From NCBI GenBank assembly GCA_964559175.1, contig CAZLGT010000004.1, forward strand, positions 76,991 through 140,990: DNA of 64,000 nt. The letters run 5' to 3'. A program made the position numbers and the translations under genes. This DNA comes from Mariniphaga sp964559175 (GTDB lineage Bacteria; Bacteroidota; Bacteroidia; Bacteroidales; Prolixibacteraceae). The notes beneath the pieces are model-generated. The model worked only from the letters and a program-made list of their open reading frames with translations. It searched no databases and had not been told where the DNA came from. Of the stretch, positions 45,434 to 53,675 are shown piece after piece; within the stretch, counting starts at the first letter, position 1; each line of letters begins with the position of its first letter.

Positions 45434-47277
45434 TGAGCGATATTATTCAATTATTACCCGATTCGGTAGCCAACCAGATTGCTGCCGGCGAAGTGATTCA
45501 GAGGCCGGCTTCGGTGGTGAAGGAGCTGGTGGAGAACGCACTGGATGCCGGCGCAACTGAAATTACCATCCATGTAAAAGACGCCGGAAAAACCCTCATT
45601 CAGATTACCGATAACGGCTGCGGCATGTCGCCTACCGATGCCCGAATGGCGTTCGAGCGGCACGCCACCTCCAAAATCAGTTCGGCCAACGATTTGTTTT
45701 CCATTCGCACCATGGGTTTCAGGGGTGAGGCAATGGCATCCATTGCCGCCATTGCCGACGTGGAACTTAGAACCAAACGCACCGGGGACGAGGTGGGTAC
45801 ATTCATACACATTATTGGTTCGGAAGTAAAAACCCAGGAGCCGGCAGCCTGTTCCAACGGTACGGCACTCATGGTGAAAAATCTTTTTTTTAATGTGCCG
45901 GCACGTCGAAAATTCCTGAAAACCAATACCACCGAACTACGGCACATCATTAACGAAATACAGCGGGTAGCACTTCCAAACCCCGAAATCCGGTTTTCAT
46001 TTCACCACAATTATTCGCCCCTTTACGAACTGGGCAAGAACAATTTTCGACGCCGGATTGTGGATCTTTTCGGGAAAAACATCAACCACAGTCTGGTACC
46101 CGTGGAAGAAAAAACCAGCATGGTAAACATTTCGGGGTATGTGGGACAACCCAAATATGCCAAAAAAACCATGGGAGAGCAGTTTTTCTTTGTGAACAAG
46201 CGCTACATGCGCCATCCATACTTTCACAAGGCGGTGATGCAGGCCTACGAAAAATTGCTGCCTTCCGATGCTTTTCCATCCTATTTTCTTTTCCTCGAGT
46301 TGGATCCGGCAGGCATCGACATCAATGTACATCCTACCAAAACAGAGATTAAGTTTGAAAATGAAGTCGCTATCTGGCAGTTCATTCATGCGGCCGTACG
46401 TACTTCGCTGGGAAAACACAATGTGGTACCTTCCATCGATTTCGACCAGGAAGGCAGTATCGATATTCCGGTAAAAAGCAAAAACAAGGATGAAGTACGC
46501 TTTCCGGAAATAAAAATAAACCCGGATTACAATCCTTTCGAGTCGGAAAAAACACCGTCGGTGAAGATTCCCAAAGCATCGGGTTCGGAAAAAATCAATT
46601 TGTCGCGCTGGGAAGATTTGTACCAGGGGAAACAACTCATTTTAAAACCTGAAAAGGACCCTTCTCCCGGAAAAGAACCTGATGTTTTCAGTCAGTCGCG
46701 TGAATCCTTCTCTCAAAAAAGAGTTTTACAACTGAAGCAGAAATACATTCTTTCACCGGTAAAATCGGGGTTGATGGTGATCGATCAGAAACGGGCACAC
46801 GAGCGCATTCTTTTCGAGAAATTTATGGAAGTGCTTCATTCAGAGTCGGTGGCCAGTCAGCAACAACTGTTTCCGCAAACCATTGAACTGGAGCCCGGCG
46901 ATGCCGAGTTGCTGAAAAACATTCTGAATGATTTGCTGTCGCTGGGGTTCGATATTCGCGAATTCGGAAAAAACACTTTCATCATAAACGGTACGCCGGG
47001 TATGCTCGATGTGTCTTCACCCGAAATAATCATTCAAAAACTGCTCGAAGAGTATAAAAACTCGCCGGTTGATGCCAAAGCCAGGGCCAAAGAGCAGGTA
47101 GCTATTTCGCTGGCAAAAGCATCGGCACTCGATTATGGCACTGAGCTGAAACAGGAAGAGATAGATCACCTTATCGACAACCTGTTTGCCTGTAAAACAC
47201 CTAATTTTTCGCCTGAGGGCAAAAAAGTACTTACCATCATTTCGCTGGAAGATTTCGAAAAAATTTTTAATAAATGA
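45433..47277 (+). CDS. mutL: DNA mismatch repair protein MutL
   Basis: MutL is the GHKL ATPase that couples mismatch recognition by MutS to strand cutting. Its ATP-binding motifs are intact: QIAAGEV, NALDAGA, ITDNGCGM, ATSKI and GFRGEA. The C-terminal half is present, with a dimerisation domain whose ACKTPNFSPEGKK end matches Bacteroidota MutL. The start is GTG at 45433, overlapping the previous stop codon by one base; the next in-frame choices would lose the conserved LLPDSVANQIAAGEV start. Length 614 aa, normal. Confidence 0.95.
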   Translation: MSDIIQLLPDSVANQIAAGEVIQRPASVVKELVENALDAGATEITIHVKDAGKTLIQITDNGCGMSPTDARMAFERHATSKISSANDLFSIRTMGFRGEAMASIAAIADVELRTKRTGDEVGTFIHIIGSEVKTQEPAACSNGTALMVKNLFFNVPARRKFLKTNTTELRHIINEIQRVALPNPEIRFSFHHNYSPLYELGKNNFRRRIVDLFGKNINHSLVPVEEKTSMVNISGYVGQPKYAKKTMGEQFFFVNKRYMRHPYFHKAVMQAYEKLLPSDAFPSYFLFLELDPAGIDINVHPTKTEIKFENEVAIWQFIHAAVRTSLGKHNVVPSIDFDQEGSIDIPVKSKNKDEVRFPEIKINPDYNPFESEKTPSVKIPKASGSEKINLSRWEDLYQGKQLILKPEKDPSPGKEPDVFSQSRESFSQKRVLQLKQKYILSPVKSGLMVIDQKRAHERILFEKFMEVLHSESVASQQQLFPQTIELEPGDAELLKNILNDLLSLGFDIREFGKNTFIINGTPGMLDVSSPEIIIQKLLEEYKNSPVDAKARAKEQVAISLAKASALDYGTELKQEEIDHLIDNLFACKTPNFSPEGKKVLTIISLEDFEKIFNK

Positions 47278-47349
47278 CAATATGTCGTTATTTTGCGGCA
47301 GATATACAATGGTCTGGCATTTGTCCTGTACCTGTTTAAATTTTGAAGT

Positions 47350-48162
47350 ATGAATTACCGTCCTGTAATGAACGCGATACCACCGGTTGTTAAAAACCTG
47401 ATCATTATTAATGTGTTGCTGCTGTTTGCAACATGGGTTTTGCAAAGCCAGGGCATCGATTTGGTTGAATACCTGGGAATGCACTATCCGGGCTCCGATA
47501 AGTTTATGATGCACCAAATTGTTACCCACATGTTTATGCACGGTGGGTTAGCTCACTTGTTCTTCAATATGTTTGCCCTGTGGATGTTTGGACGTGTGCT
47601 GGAAAGCGTCTGGGGGTCGCGCCGGTTTTTGATTTATTATTTTGTTACCGGCTTTGGTGCTGTGGCGTTGCACATGTTTGTGAACCACCTCGAAATTTCA
47701 TCCATTCAGAATGCTGTGGAAGCTTTTCGGAATACTCCCTCTCCTGAATTGCTCGATCAGTTTGTCAATAAAAATCTCCCCAATGCAGCTCCGCGCGTAC
47801 GCGATTTCATCAATGCCTGGTATGACAATCCCACAAGCACTGCACACGCTGCCGAAGGGTTAAGCCTTATGGAACGTATTCTTCAGATGAAAATGGACAT
47901 TCCAACGGTAGGTGCTTCAGGCGCTGTGTTTGGTGTTCTGCTGGCTTTTGGTGTGTTGTTCCCCAATACCCAGCTGATGCTTCTTTTTCCGCCCATTCCA
48001 ATCAAAGCCAAATATTTTGTTATTGCTTATGGTTTGATTGAGCTTTACCTTGGGTTCACACGACCGGGAAGCAACGTAGCGCACTTTGCCCATTTAGGCG
48101 GAATGTTATTCGGTTACCTGCTTATAAAATACTGGAATAAAACCACAACGCATTTTTATTGA
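47350..48162 (+). CDS. Rhomboid family intramembrane serine protease (first copy)
   Basis: The 270 aa protein has about six transmembrane helices and the rhomboid catalytic pair: Ser190 in VGASGAVFG and His247 in HFAHLGG. The HGGLAHLFFNM loop (64-74) is conserved. A soluble insertion of about 70 residues lies between helices 3 and 4, before the catalytic Ser helix, and is longer than in GlpG. It overlaps the second rhomboid gene at the stop/start (TGATG). Confidence 0.9.
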   Translation: MNYRPVMNAIPPVVKNLIIINVLLLFATWVLQSQGIDLVEYLGMHYPGSDKFMMHQIVTHMFMHGGLAHLFFNMFALWMFGRVLESVWGSRRFLIYYFVTGFGAVALHMFVNHLEISSIQNAVEAFRNTPSPELLDQFVNKNLPNAAPRVRDFINAWYDNPTSTAHAAEGLSLMERILQMKMDIPTVGASGAVFGVLLAFGVLFPNTQLMLLFPPIPIKAKYFVIAYGLIELYLGFTRPGSNVAHFAHLGGMLFGYLLIKYWNKTTTHFY

Positions 48163-49034
48163 TGGATATTTGGGCCGACATAAAACGAACGTTTAAGGAA
48201 GGTTCGGTTTTAACCCGACTGATTTATATAAACCTGGGTGTTTTTCTGCTGATTAAACTGTTCGGGGTCATTTTTTACCTTGTTGGCCAGCCATTTTATC
48301 TCATTGAATGGCTTTCGGTTCCTTCGAACCCCGAAATGCTTTTACAACGGTTTTGGACTCCCGTTACCTATATGTTTCTGCATGCCGGGTTTTTGCACCT
48401 GCTGTTCAATATTCTGGGGTTGTACTGGTTTGGCAAACTTTTTTTGTATCATTTTGAAGGGGATAAGTTGTTGAGTGTTTATCTGCTGGGCGGGTTGTCC
48501 GGCGCTTTACTCTACGTGCTTGCCTTCAATATTTTCCCGGCTTTTCAGTCGGTAAATGCCATTTTGTTTGGGGCATCGGCATCGGTTTTTGCCCTGTTGG
48601 TGGCCATTGCCGTTTACGACCCGCAGCGCGAAATCCACCTGTTTTTTATCGGTCGTTTCCCCTTGAAATACATTGCTGCTTTTTATGTCGTAATATCCAT
48701 TATCGGCATTTCGGCTTCCAATCCGGGCGGAAACCTGGCCCATCTTGGCGGGGCTGCCTGGGGATGGTTTTACATTGCCCAACTGCGCAAAGGTAAAGAC
48801 TGGGGGTCAGGGTTGGTTGCTTTTATCGATAAAACCGGAGACTGGTTCAAGCCAAAAAACAACATGAAAGTAACCTTTAAACAACCCCCTCCGCGTAACG
48901 ATTACGAGTACAACAAACAACAGAATATTCAGCAGGAAGAGATCAACCGCATTCTCGATAAAATTGCAGCGTCGGGCTACGAAAGCCTAACCAGGAAAGA
49001 AAAGGAAATTTTGTTTAAACAGGGGCGCAATTAA
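48162..49034 (+). CDS. Rhomboid family intramembrane serine protease (second copy, extended C-terminus)
   Basis: This 290 aa protein carries the catalytic Ser139 in FGASASVF and His194 in NLAHLGG. After the membrane core a cytoplasmic tail of about 90 residues follows (KPKNNMKVTFKQPPPRN ... GYESLTRKEKEILFK), matching the DUF6576-like tail often attached to Bacteroidota rhomboids. The ATG at 48162 shares its A with the TGA of the first rhomboid. The two differ enough in sequence to be old duplicates or partners rather than a recent copy. Confidence 0.88.
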   Translation: MDIWADIKRTFKEGSVLTRLIYINLGVFLLIKLFGVIFYLVGQPFYLIEWLSVPSNPEMLLQRFWTPVTYMFLHAGFLHLLFNILGLYWFGKLFLYHFEGDKLLSVYLLGGLSGALLYVLAFNIFPAFQSVNAILFGASASVFALLVAIAVYDPQREIHLFFIGRFPLKYIAAFYVVISIIGISASNPGGNLAHLGGAAWGWFYIAQLRKGKDWGSGLVAFIDKTGDWFKPKNNMKVTFKQPPPRNDYEYNKQQNIQQEEINRILDKIAASGYESLTRKEKEILFKQGRN

Positions 49035-49116
49035 AGTTTACTTCCTCTAATTGTTACCTAACCTGCCTAAATCTCAACTTTTATCCTTTGCTTTTCAGCA
49101 TTTGCCCCTATTTTCC

Positions 49117-49124
49117 TATTTTTG
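49117..49124 (+). promoter_or_regulatory. Promoter -7 box of valS
   Basis: TATTTTTG matches TAnnTTTG 41 bases before the ATG at 49165 and supports that start over an in-frame ATG-like start at 49051. Confidence 0.5.
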
Positions 49125-49164
49125 CACCTCATTTTTTAACGTTATTATTCTGAAAAAGAAAAAC

Positions 49165-52100
49165 ATGGAAATTGCGAGCAAATATACCCCGGCAGAAGTG
49201 GAAGAAAAATGGTACAAATTCTGGATGGAAAACCATTTTTTTCATTCCGAACCCGATGAACGTGAACCATACACCATCGTCATTCCGCCGCCCAATGTAA
49301 CCGGCGTGCTGCACATGGGGCACATGCTCAACAATACCATTCAGGACATTCTGGTGCGCCGCGCGCGCATGACCGGCAAAAACGCCTGCTGGGTGCCCGG
49401 AACCGATCACGCCTCCATCGCCACCGAAGCCAAAGTGGTGAACAAGCTGAAAGCCGAAGGCATCGATAAATACGACCTTTCCCGCGAGGAATTTCTGGAA
49501 CACGCCTGGGACTGGACCCGCAAACACGGGGGAATTATTTTGGAGCAGCTCAAAAAACTGGGCGCTTCGTGCGACTGGAAACGCACCGCTTTTACCATGG
49601 ACGAAGCCCGCAGCGAGTCGGTCATTAACGTTTTTATCGATTTGTACAAAAAAGACCTTATTTACCGCGGTGTGCGCATGATAAACTGGGATACTGCCGC
49701 CAAAACCGCCCTGTCCGACGAAGAGGTGATTTACAAGGAAGTAAAAAGCAAACTGTATTATTTGAAATATAAATTGGAAGCCCCCCTTAATCCCCCCGGA
49801 GGGGGGAAAGAGGATCCCCTGTACAAAACTGCCCGTAAATCAGAATATGAACTATTAAAAAGGAATGCAAAAAATTTACGTCGCTTTTCAACTGAAGCAG
49901 AAAGTGTTTTATGGGAAATGTTGCGTGCAAAAAAATTAGGTGAAAAATTCAGACGACAACATATTATTAATGATATTATTGTTGATTTTGTTTGCCTTTC
50001 AAAAAAATTGGTAATTGAAGTGGATGGCGGATATCATGCCAATCCTGAAATTCAAAAATCAGATACACTCAAAACTGAAATTTTAAGTGAATTAGGTTAT
50101 AACGTTATTCGATTTACAAACAATGAAGTATTAGCAAATATTGATTCAGTATTGGAGACCATCAGGAAAGCTCTTATCTCTCCCCCTCCGGGGGAGTTGG
50201 AGGGGGCTTTCGTTACTATCGCGACCACCCGGCCCGAAACGATTTTGGGCGATACGGCAGTTTGTGTAAATCCTGCGGATGAACGGTTTTCACACCTGAA
50301 AGGAAAACGGGTGCTGGTGCCGCTCATCAACCGTTCCATTCCCATTATTGAAGACGACTACGTGGACATGGAATTCGGTACCGGCTGCCTCAAAATTACG
50401 CCGGCACACGACATTAACGACTACGAAATTGGGTTGCGCCACAACCTGCCTGTTGTCGATATTTTTAACGACGACGGAACGCTTAGCAAAGCTGCCGAAA
50501 TTTTTATCGGGGATGACCGGTTCGATGTACGTGAAAAAATTGTTCCCGAACTTGAAAAAGCCGGAAACCTTGCCCGCATTGAAGATTATACCAATAAAGT
50601 AGGTTATTCCGAACGGACCGATGTGGCCATCGAGCCCAAACTTTCGGCCCAGTGGTTCCTGAAAATGGACGAACTGGTGAAACCGGCGCTGGAAAATGTG
50701 CTGAACGACACCATCAAATTTCATCCTGCCAAATTCAAAAACATTTACCGCCACTGGATGGGCAACATTAAGGACTGGTGCATTAGCCGGCAGTTGTGGT
50801 GGGGGCACCAGATTCCGGTTTACTATTTGGCTGACGGTGAATTTGTTGTTGCTGAAACCACTGAGCAGGCACTGGAACTGGCCAAAGTAAAAACCGGAAA
50901 TAAGAACCTGACGATGAGTGATTTGCGCCAGGACGAAGACGTGCTGGATACCTGGTTCTCGAGCTGGTTATGGCCCATTTCGGTGTTCGACGGAATCAGA
51001 GAACCGGAAAATAACGACATTAACTATTATTACCCAACCTCTGATTTGGTAACTGCACCCGATATTATTTTCTTTTGGGTGGCCCGCATGATTATTGCCG
51101 GTTATGAATACCGCGATGAGTTTCCGTTTAAAAATGTTTATTTCACCGGGATGGTGCGCGATGCGCAGCGCCGCAAAATGTCGAAATCGCTGGGTAACTC
51201 GCCCGATCCGCTCGATTTGATTGCCAAATATGGCGCCGACGGTGTACGTGTGGGTATGCTGCTTTGCTCGCCTGCCGGCGGCGATTTGCTGTTCGACGAA
51301 AGCCTGCCGCATCAGGGAGCAGGTTTTGCCACCAAAATCTGGAATGCTTTCCGCCTGGTGAAAAACTGGGAGGTTTCAGCAGAGATTGAACAGCCGGAAC
51401 ATTCGAAACTGGCCATCGTCTGGTTCCGAAATAAATTGAGTCAGGTAATTGAAACGCTCGACGGACAGTTCAACCAGTTCCGCATTTCAGAAGCGCTAAT
51501 GACCGTTTACACCACCGTTCGAGACGAATTCTCGGGCTGGCTGCTGGAAATGGTAAAACCGCCCTACCAGCAAACCATCGATGCAAAAACTTACAGCGAA
51601 GTGGTGGAACTTTTCGACCAGTTGCTGCGTCTCATGCACCCGTTTATGCCGTTCATTACCGAAGAAATCTGGCAACTGCTGAAAGAACGGAACGACGGCG
51701 AGAGCATCATGGTAAGCCAACTTCCGGCAGTTGAAAAATATGATGCTGAAATGCTGGCTGCATTTGAAAATGTGAAAGAAGCCATTTCGGGTATCCGCAA
51801 CATACGAAAAGAGAAAAATATCCCGAATAAGGATACGCTGGAACTGAAAATTCAGAAAGGAGATAAAGGTTTTGAAGCTAATTTTGCGCCTGTATTGCAA
51901 AAAATGGCTAATCTTTCGGCGCTCGAAATGGTTTCGGAAGAAGTGAAAGGCACTGCATCGTTCCGGGTAAAATCCACCAACTGTTATGTTCCCCTGGAAG
52001 GCCTAATCGACGTGGAAGAGGAATTGAAAAAGCTGGAAGAAGAGCTGAAATACACCAAAGGATTTCTGAACTCGGTAATGAAAAAACTCAGCAACGAGCG

Positions 52101-52209
52101 GTTTGTAAACAGCGCACCCGAAGCAGTGGTGGCGAAAGAAAAAGCCAAACAGGCCGATGCCGAAGCGAAAATAAAAGTTTTGGAAGAACGGGTTGCTTCG
52201 TTGAAATAA
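49165..52209 (+). CDS. valS: Valine--tRNA ligase with an in-frame DUF559 nuclease insertion
   Basis: ValRS charges tRNA-Val and edits mischarged threonine. The synthetase parts are complete: HMGH (50-53), CP1 editing domain, KMSKS (671-675), anticodon-binding domain and a C-terminal coiled-coil arm. The protein is 1014 aa; without residues 206-348 it would be about 871, a normal ValRS length. Those residues contain a DUF559/Vsr-like domain with VDFVC (Asp274), VIEVDGGYH (Glu285, Asp287, His291), between KYKLE and FVTIATTRPE, the start of the editing domain. GC-rich inverted repeats flank the insert. No intein splicing motif is visible, so the insert probably stays in the mature enzyme. The ATG at 49165 gives the usual MEIASKYTP N-terminus. 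Confidence 0.93.
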   Translation: MEIASKYTPAEVEEKWYKFWMENHFFHSEPDEREPYTIVIPPPNVTGVLHMGHMLNNTIQDILVRRARMTGKNACWVPGTDHASIATEAKVVNKLKAEGIDKYDLSREEFLEHAWDWTRKHGGIILEQLKKLGASCDWKRTAFTMDEARSESVINVFIDLYKKDLIYRGVRMINWDTAAKTALSDEEVIYKEVKSKLYYLKYKLEAPLNPPGGGKEDPLYKTARKSEYELLKRNAKNLRRFSTEAESVLWEMLRAKKLGEKFRRQHIINDIIVDFVCLSKKLVIEVDGGYHANPEIQKSDTLKTEILSELGYNVIRFTNNEVLANIDSVLETIRKALISPPPGELEGAFVTIATTRPETILGDTAVCVNPADERFSHLKGKRVLVPLINRSIPIIEDDYVDMEFGTGCLKITPAHDINDYEIGLRHNLPVVDIFNDDGTLSKAAEIFIGDDRFDVREKIVPELEKAGNLARIEDYTNKVGYSERTDVAIEPKLSAQWFLKMDELVKPALENVLNDTIKFHPAKFKNIYRHWMGNIKDWCISRQLWWGHQIPVYYLADGEFVVAETTEQALELAKVKTGNKNLTMSDLRQDEDVLDTWFSSWLWPISVFDGIREPENNDINYYYPTSDLVTAPDIIFFWVARMIIAGYEYRDEFPFKNVYFTGMVRDAQRRKMSKSLGNSPDPLDLIAKYGADGVRVGMLLCSPAGGDLLFDESLPHQGAGFATKIWNAFRLVKNWEVSAEIEQPEHSKLAIVWFRNKLSQVIETLDGQFNQFRISEALMTVYTTVRDEFSGWLLEMVKPPYQQTIDAKTYSEVVELFDQLLRLMHPFMPFITEEIWQLLKERNDGESIMVSQLPAVEKYDAEMLAAFENVKEAISGIRNIRKEKNIPNKDTLELKIQKGDKGFEANFAPVLQKMANLSALEMVSEEVKGTASFRVKSTNCYVPLEGLIDVEEELKKLEEELKYTKGFLNSVMKKLSNERFVNSAPEAVVAKEKAKQADAEAKIKVLEERVASLK
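49778..49813. repeat. Left inverted repeat of the valS element
   Basis: AAGCCCCCC, a short spacer and the internal palindrome CCCCCCGGAGGGGGG. It aligns with the reverse complement of 50178-50210 and, within valS, is translated as APLNPPGGGKE. Confidence 0.75.
50178..50210. repeat. Right inverted repeat of the valS element
   Basis: CTCTCCCCCTCCGGGGGAG followed by TTGGAGGGGGCTTT. Its reverse complement starts AAAGCCCCCTCCAACTCCC, like the left repeat and the solitary copy at 37690. It is translated as SPPPGELEGA. Confidence 0.75.
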
Positions 52210-52218
52210 TCCGGTATT

Positions 52219-53409
52219 TCAGTATAAAAAACCCATCAGCCAGATTGGGATTTTATTTCCAAACCCAATCTCGATATTGTCAGCCAGAATGAATGAGTTT
52301 TCAATCCCGGCAATTTGTTTTTTCGTTTTGTTTTTTCCTCCCACTTCAAAAAGGTACTTTTCATTCACCAGAAAATCTCCGGTTTTTGGGTAGGTTATCG
52401 TATTGGATTTTGAAAGCTGGTTTGCGGCAAATGTTTCCCTTACTGTTCCAATTTGAGCAGTTCCCGGTGCCAGGCTGTATATCAAGTTTGAATTTTCAAG
52501 ATAGATTTTTTGCGGTTTTTGCAACGAACCAATTCCCGAAACTTCACTGTAAAGTTGCCTGATGATGCCGGCATCTTCAAGGTAACGGATGTAAACTACC
52601 AGAGAGTTTCGTGTAATTCCCACCCTTTCACTTATTTTTTGAATGTTTGGCTTAAATGGTGCCGATTGTGCAATCACACCCAGAATTTTTTTCAGCTTAA
52701 TCACAATATCGGGAGTGATTTTTTTTGTTAAAGGCAGATCGCTTTCAAGTGTTTGGTTAACGGCAGCTTCAAGCCTGAATTTAAACGTTTTTTCAGCTTC
52801 TATAAAAAAGGGATAATATCCTTGCTCCAAATAATGACTGTAGAATTCAAAGGGGCGAATTTTTTTTGTAATTTCCTGTGCAATCTGAAGATGGTTTTGC
52901 AGAATTTCTTCCAGAGAAAAGGAAGGGAATGATTTTTCTGTTGTAAATTCCAGAAATTCGCGAAAAGATAAACCCGGAAGATCATAAACCATAGCCCTGC
53001 GGCTTAAATCGGCAGCACCTTCTATTAAATGTAAAACAGATGAACCCGTAAAAACGATTTTTATTTTACGGTAGGTGTCGTGTAAATTTTTAATCTCTGC
53101 TGACCAATGGGAATATTTATGTACTTCATCGAGGAAAAAATAGGTATATCCGGTTTTTATAAAAAATTCAACTGTTTCAGTAAGCTTGTTGCTGTAAAAA
53201 TAAGGATTATCAAGTGGAAGGTAAATCACCTTTTCGTTTTGAAGCCTGCTTTTAATGTATTGTAAAATGAGGGTGGTTTTTCCAACCCCTTTGGCTCCTT
53301 TTATTCCAATCAAACGCTCGTCCCAATGCACCTTTTGGATAAAGTTCCTTATAAAATTATCCGGGGTATCGTTAATAATCTGGTAATGATTTTCAACTAG
53401 CTTTTCCAT
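52219..53409 (-). CDS. AAA ATPase with C-terminal DUF4143-type domain
   Basis: The 396 aa protein has a Walker A GAKGVGKTT near residue 38, Walker B YTYFFLDEVHKY and sensor-1 IVFTGSSVLHL. A winged-helix region follows (ITRNSLVVYIRYLEDAGII) and then a DUF4143-like nuclease-fold end (GDFLVNEKYLFEVGGKNKTKKQI). Such ATPases are very common in Bacteroidota and often mobile; their role is not established. The ATG at 53409 is preferred over a TTG at 53433 because the TATCTTTG promoter box (53438-53431) would overlap the longer start. Two near-identical palindromes lie just upstream. It is convergent with valS. Confidence 0.88.
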   Translation of the reverse strand: MEKLVENHYQIINDTPDNFIRNFIQKVHWDERLIGIKGAKGVGKTTLILQYIKSRLQNEKVIYLPLDNPYFYSNKLTETVEFFIKTGYTYFFLDEVHKYSHWSAEIKNLHDTYRKIKIVFTGSSVLHLIEGAADLSRRAMVYDLPGLSFREFLEFTTEKSFPSFSLEEILQNHLQIAQEITKKIRPFEFYSHYLEQGYYPFFIEAEKTFKFRLEAAVNQTLESDLPLTKKITPDIVIKLKKILGVIAQSAPFKPNIQKISERVGITRNSLVVYIRYLEDAGIIRQLYSEVSGIGSLQKPQKIYLENSNLIYSLAPGTAQIGTVRETFAANQLSKSNTITYPKTGDFLVNEKYLFEVGGKNKTKKQIAGIENSFILADNIEIGFGNKIPIWLMGFLY

Positions 53410-53430
53410 AATTAATTCAAAAAATGATTT

Positions 53431-53438
53431 CAAAGATA
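53431..53438 (-). promoter_or_regulatory. Promoter -7 box of the DUF4143-type ATPase
   Basis: CAAAGATA reads TATCTTTG on the minus strand, an exact TAnnTTTG match 22 bases before the ATG at 53409. Confidence 0.55.
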
Positions 53439-53453
53439 AGCAATTAATTCAAT

Positions 53454-53506
53454 AAATGCTTTTTGGAAAAAGCATTTATTGTCTATTTTGCTTTTTGGAA
53501 AGAGCA
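53454..53506. repeat. Two copies of an 18-bp palindrome at the ATPase promoter
   Basis: TGCTTTTTGGAAAAAGCA (53457-53474) lies in a longer palindrome with perfect 11-base arms (53454-53477). A second copy, TGCTTTTTGGAAAGAGCA, is at 53489-53506. Centres are 32 bp apart, about three helical turns, and the first copy covers the expected -33 region of the minus-strand promoter. This looks like a pair of operator sites. Confidence 0.6.
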
Positions 53507-53675
53507 TTTTGCCTTAAATGAAAATACCATATCGGCACTTTTCCTCTTAAATGATGTTAAATGCTCGGTTAAAAAATAGTGAATCAGCAATTTGATTGGC
53601 AAATTTCACCTAAATTTGATTGGTATTTATAATGAATCAGTTTCTGATTTGCGACATAACATTTTAAGCAAGCTT

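Larger units (their letters stand above)
49778..50210 (+). mobile_element. Nuclease-bearing palindromic element inside valS
   Basis: The insert of about 433 bp begins AAGCCCCCC and ends GGGGGCTTT, with both ends related as inverted repeats. It is AT-rich between the repeats: bases 49921-49980 have 15 G/C in 60 against 39 in 60 for valS at 49381-49440. It encodes a DUF559 domain from about Leu223 in the valS frame. No separate ATG lies ahead of that domain within the element; the Leu codon CTG at 49819 may mark the former start. The repeats contain no stop codon in this frame. Confidence 0.75.

Noticed and set aside
49778..50210. The valS insertion as an intein
   Set aside because: No N-terminal Cys/Ser block A or C-terminal HN-Cys/Ser/Thr junction is visible, the insert is too short for a splicing plus nuclease protein, and it is bounded by GC-rich inverted repeats instead.
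49778..50210. The valS insertion as a classical insertion sequence
   Set aside because: It has inverted ends but encodes no transposase, and no clear target duplication can be seen. The only gene product is a DUF559 nuclease domain.
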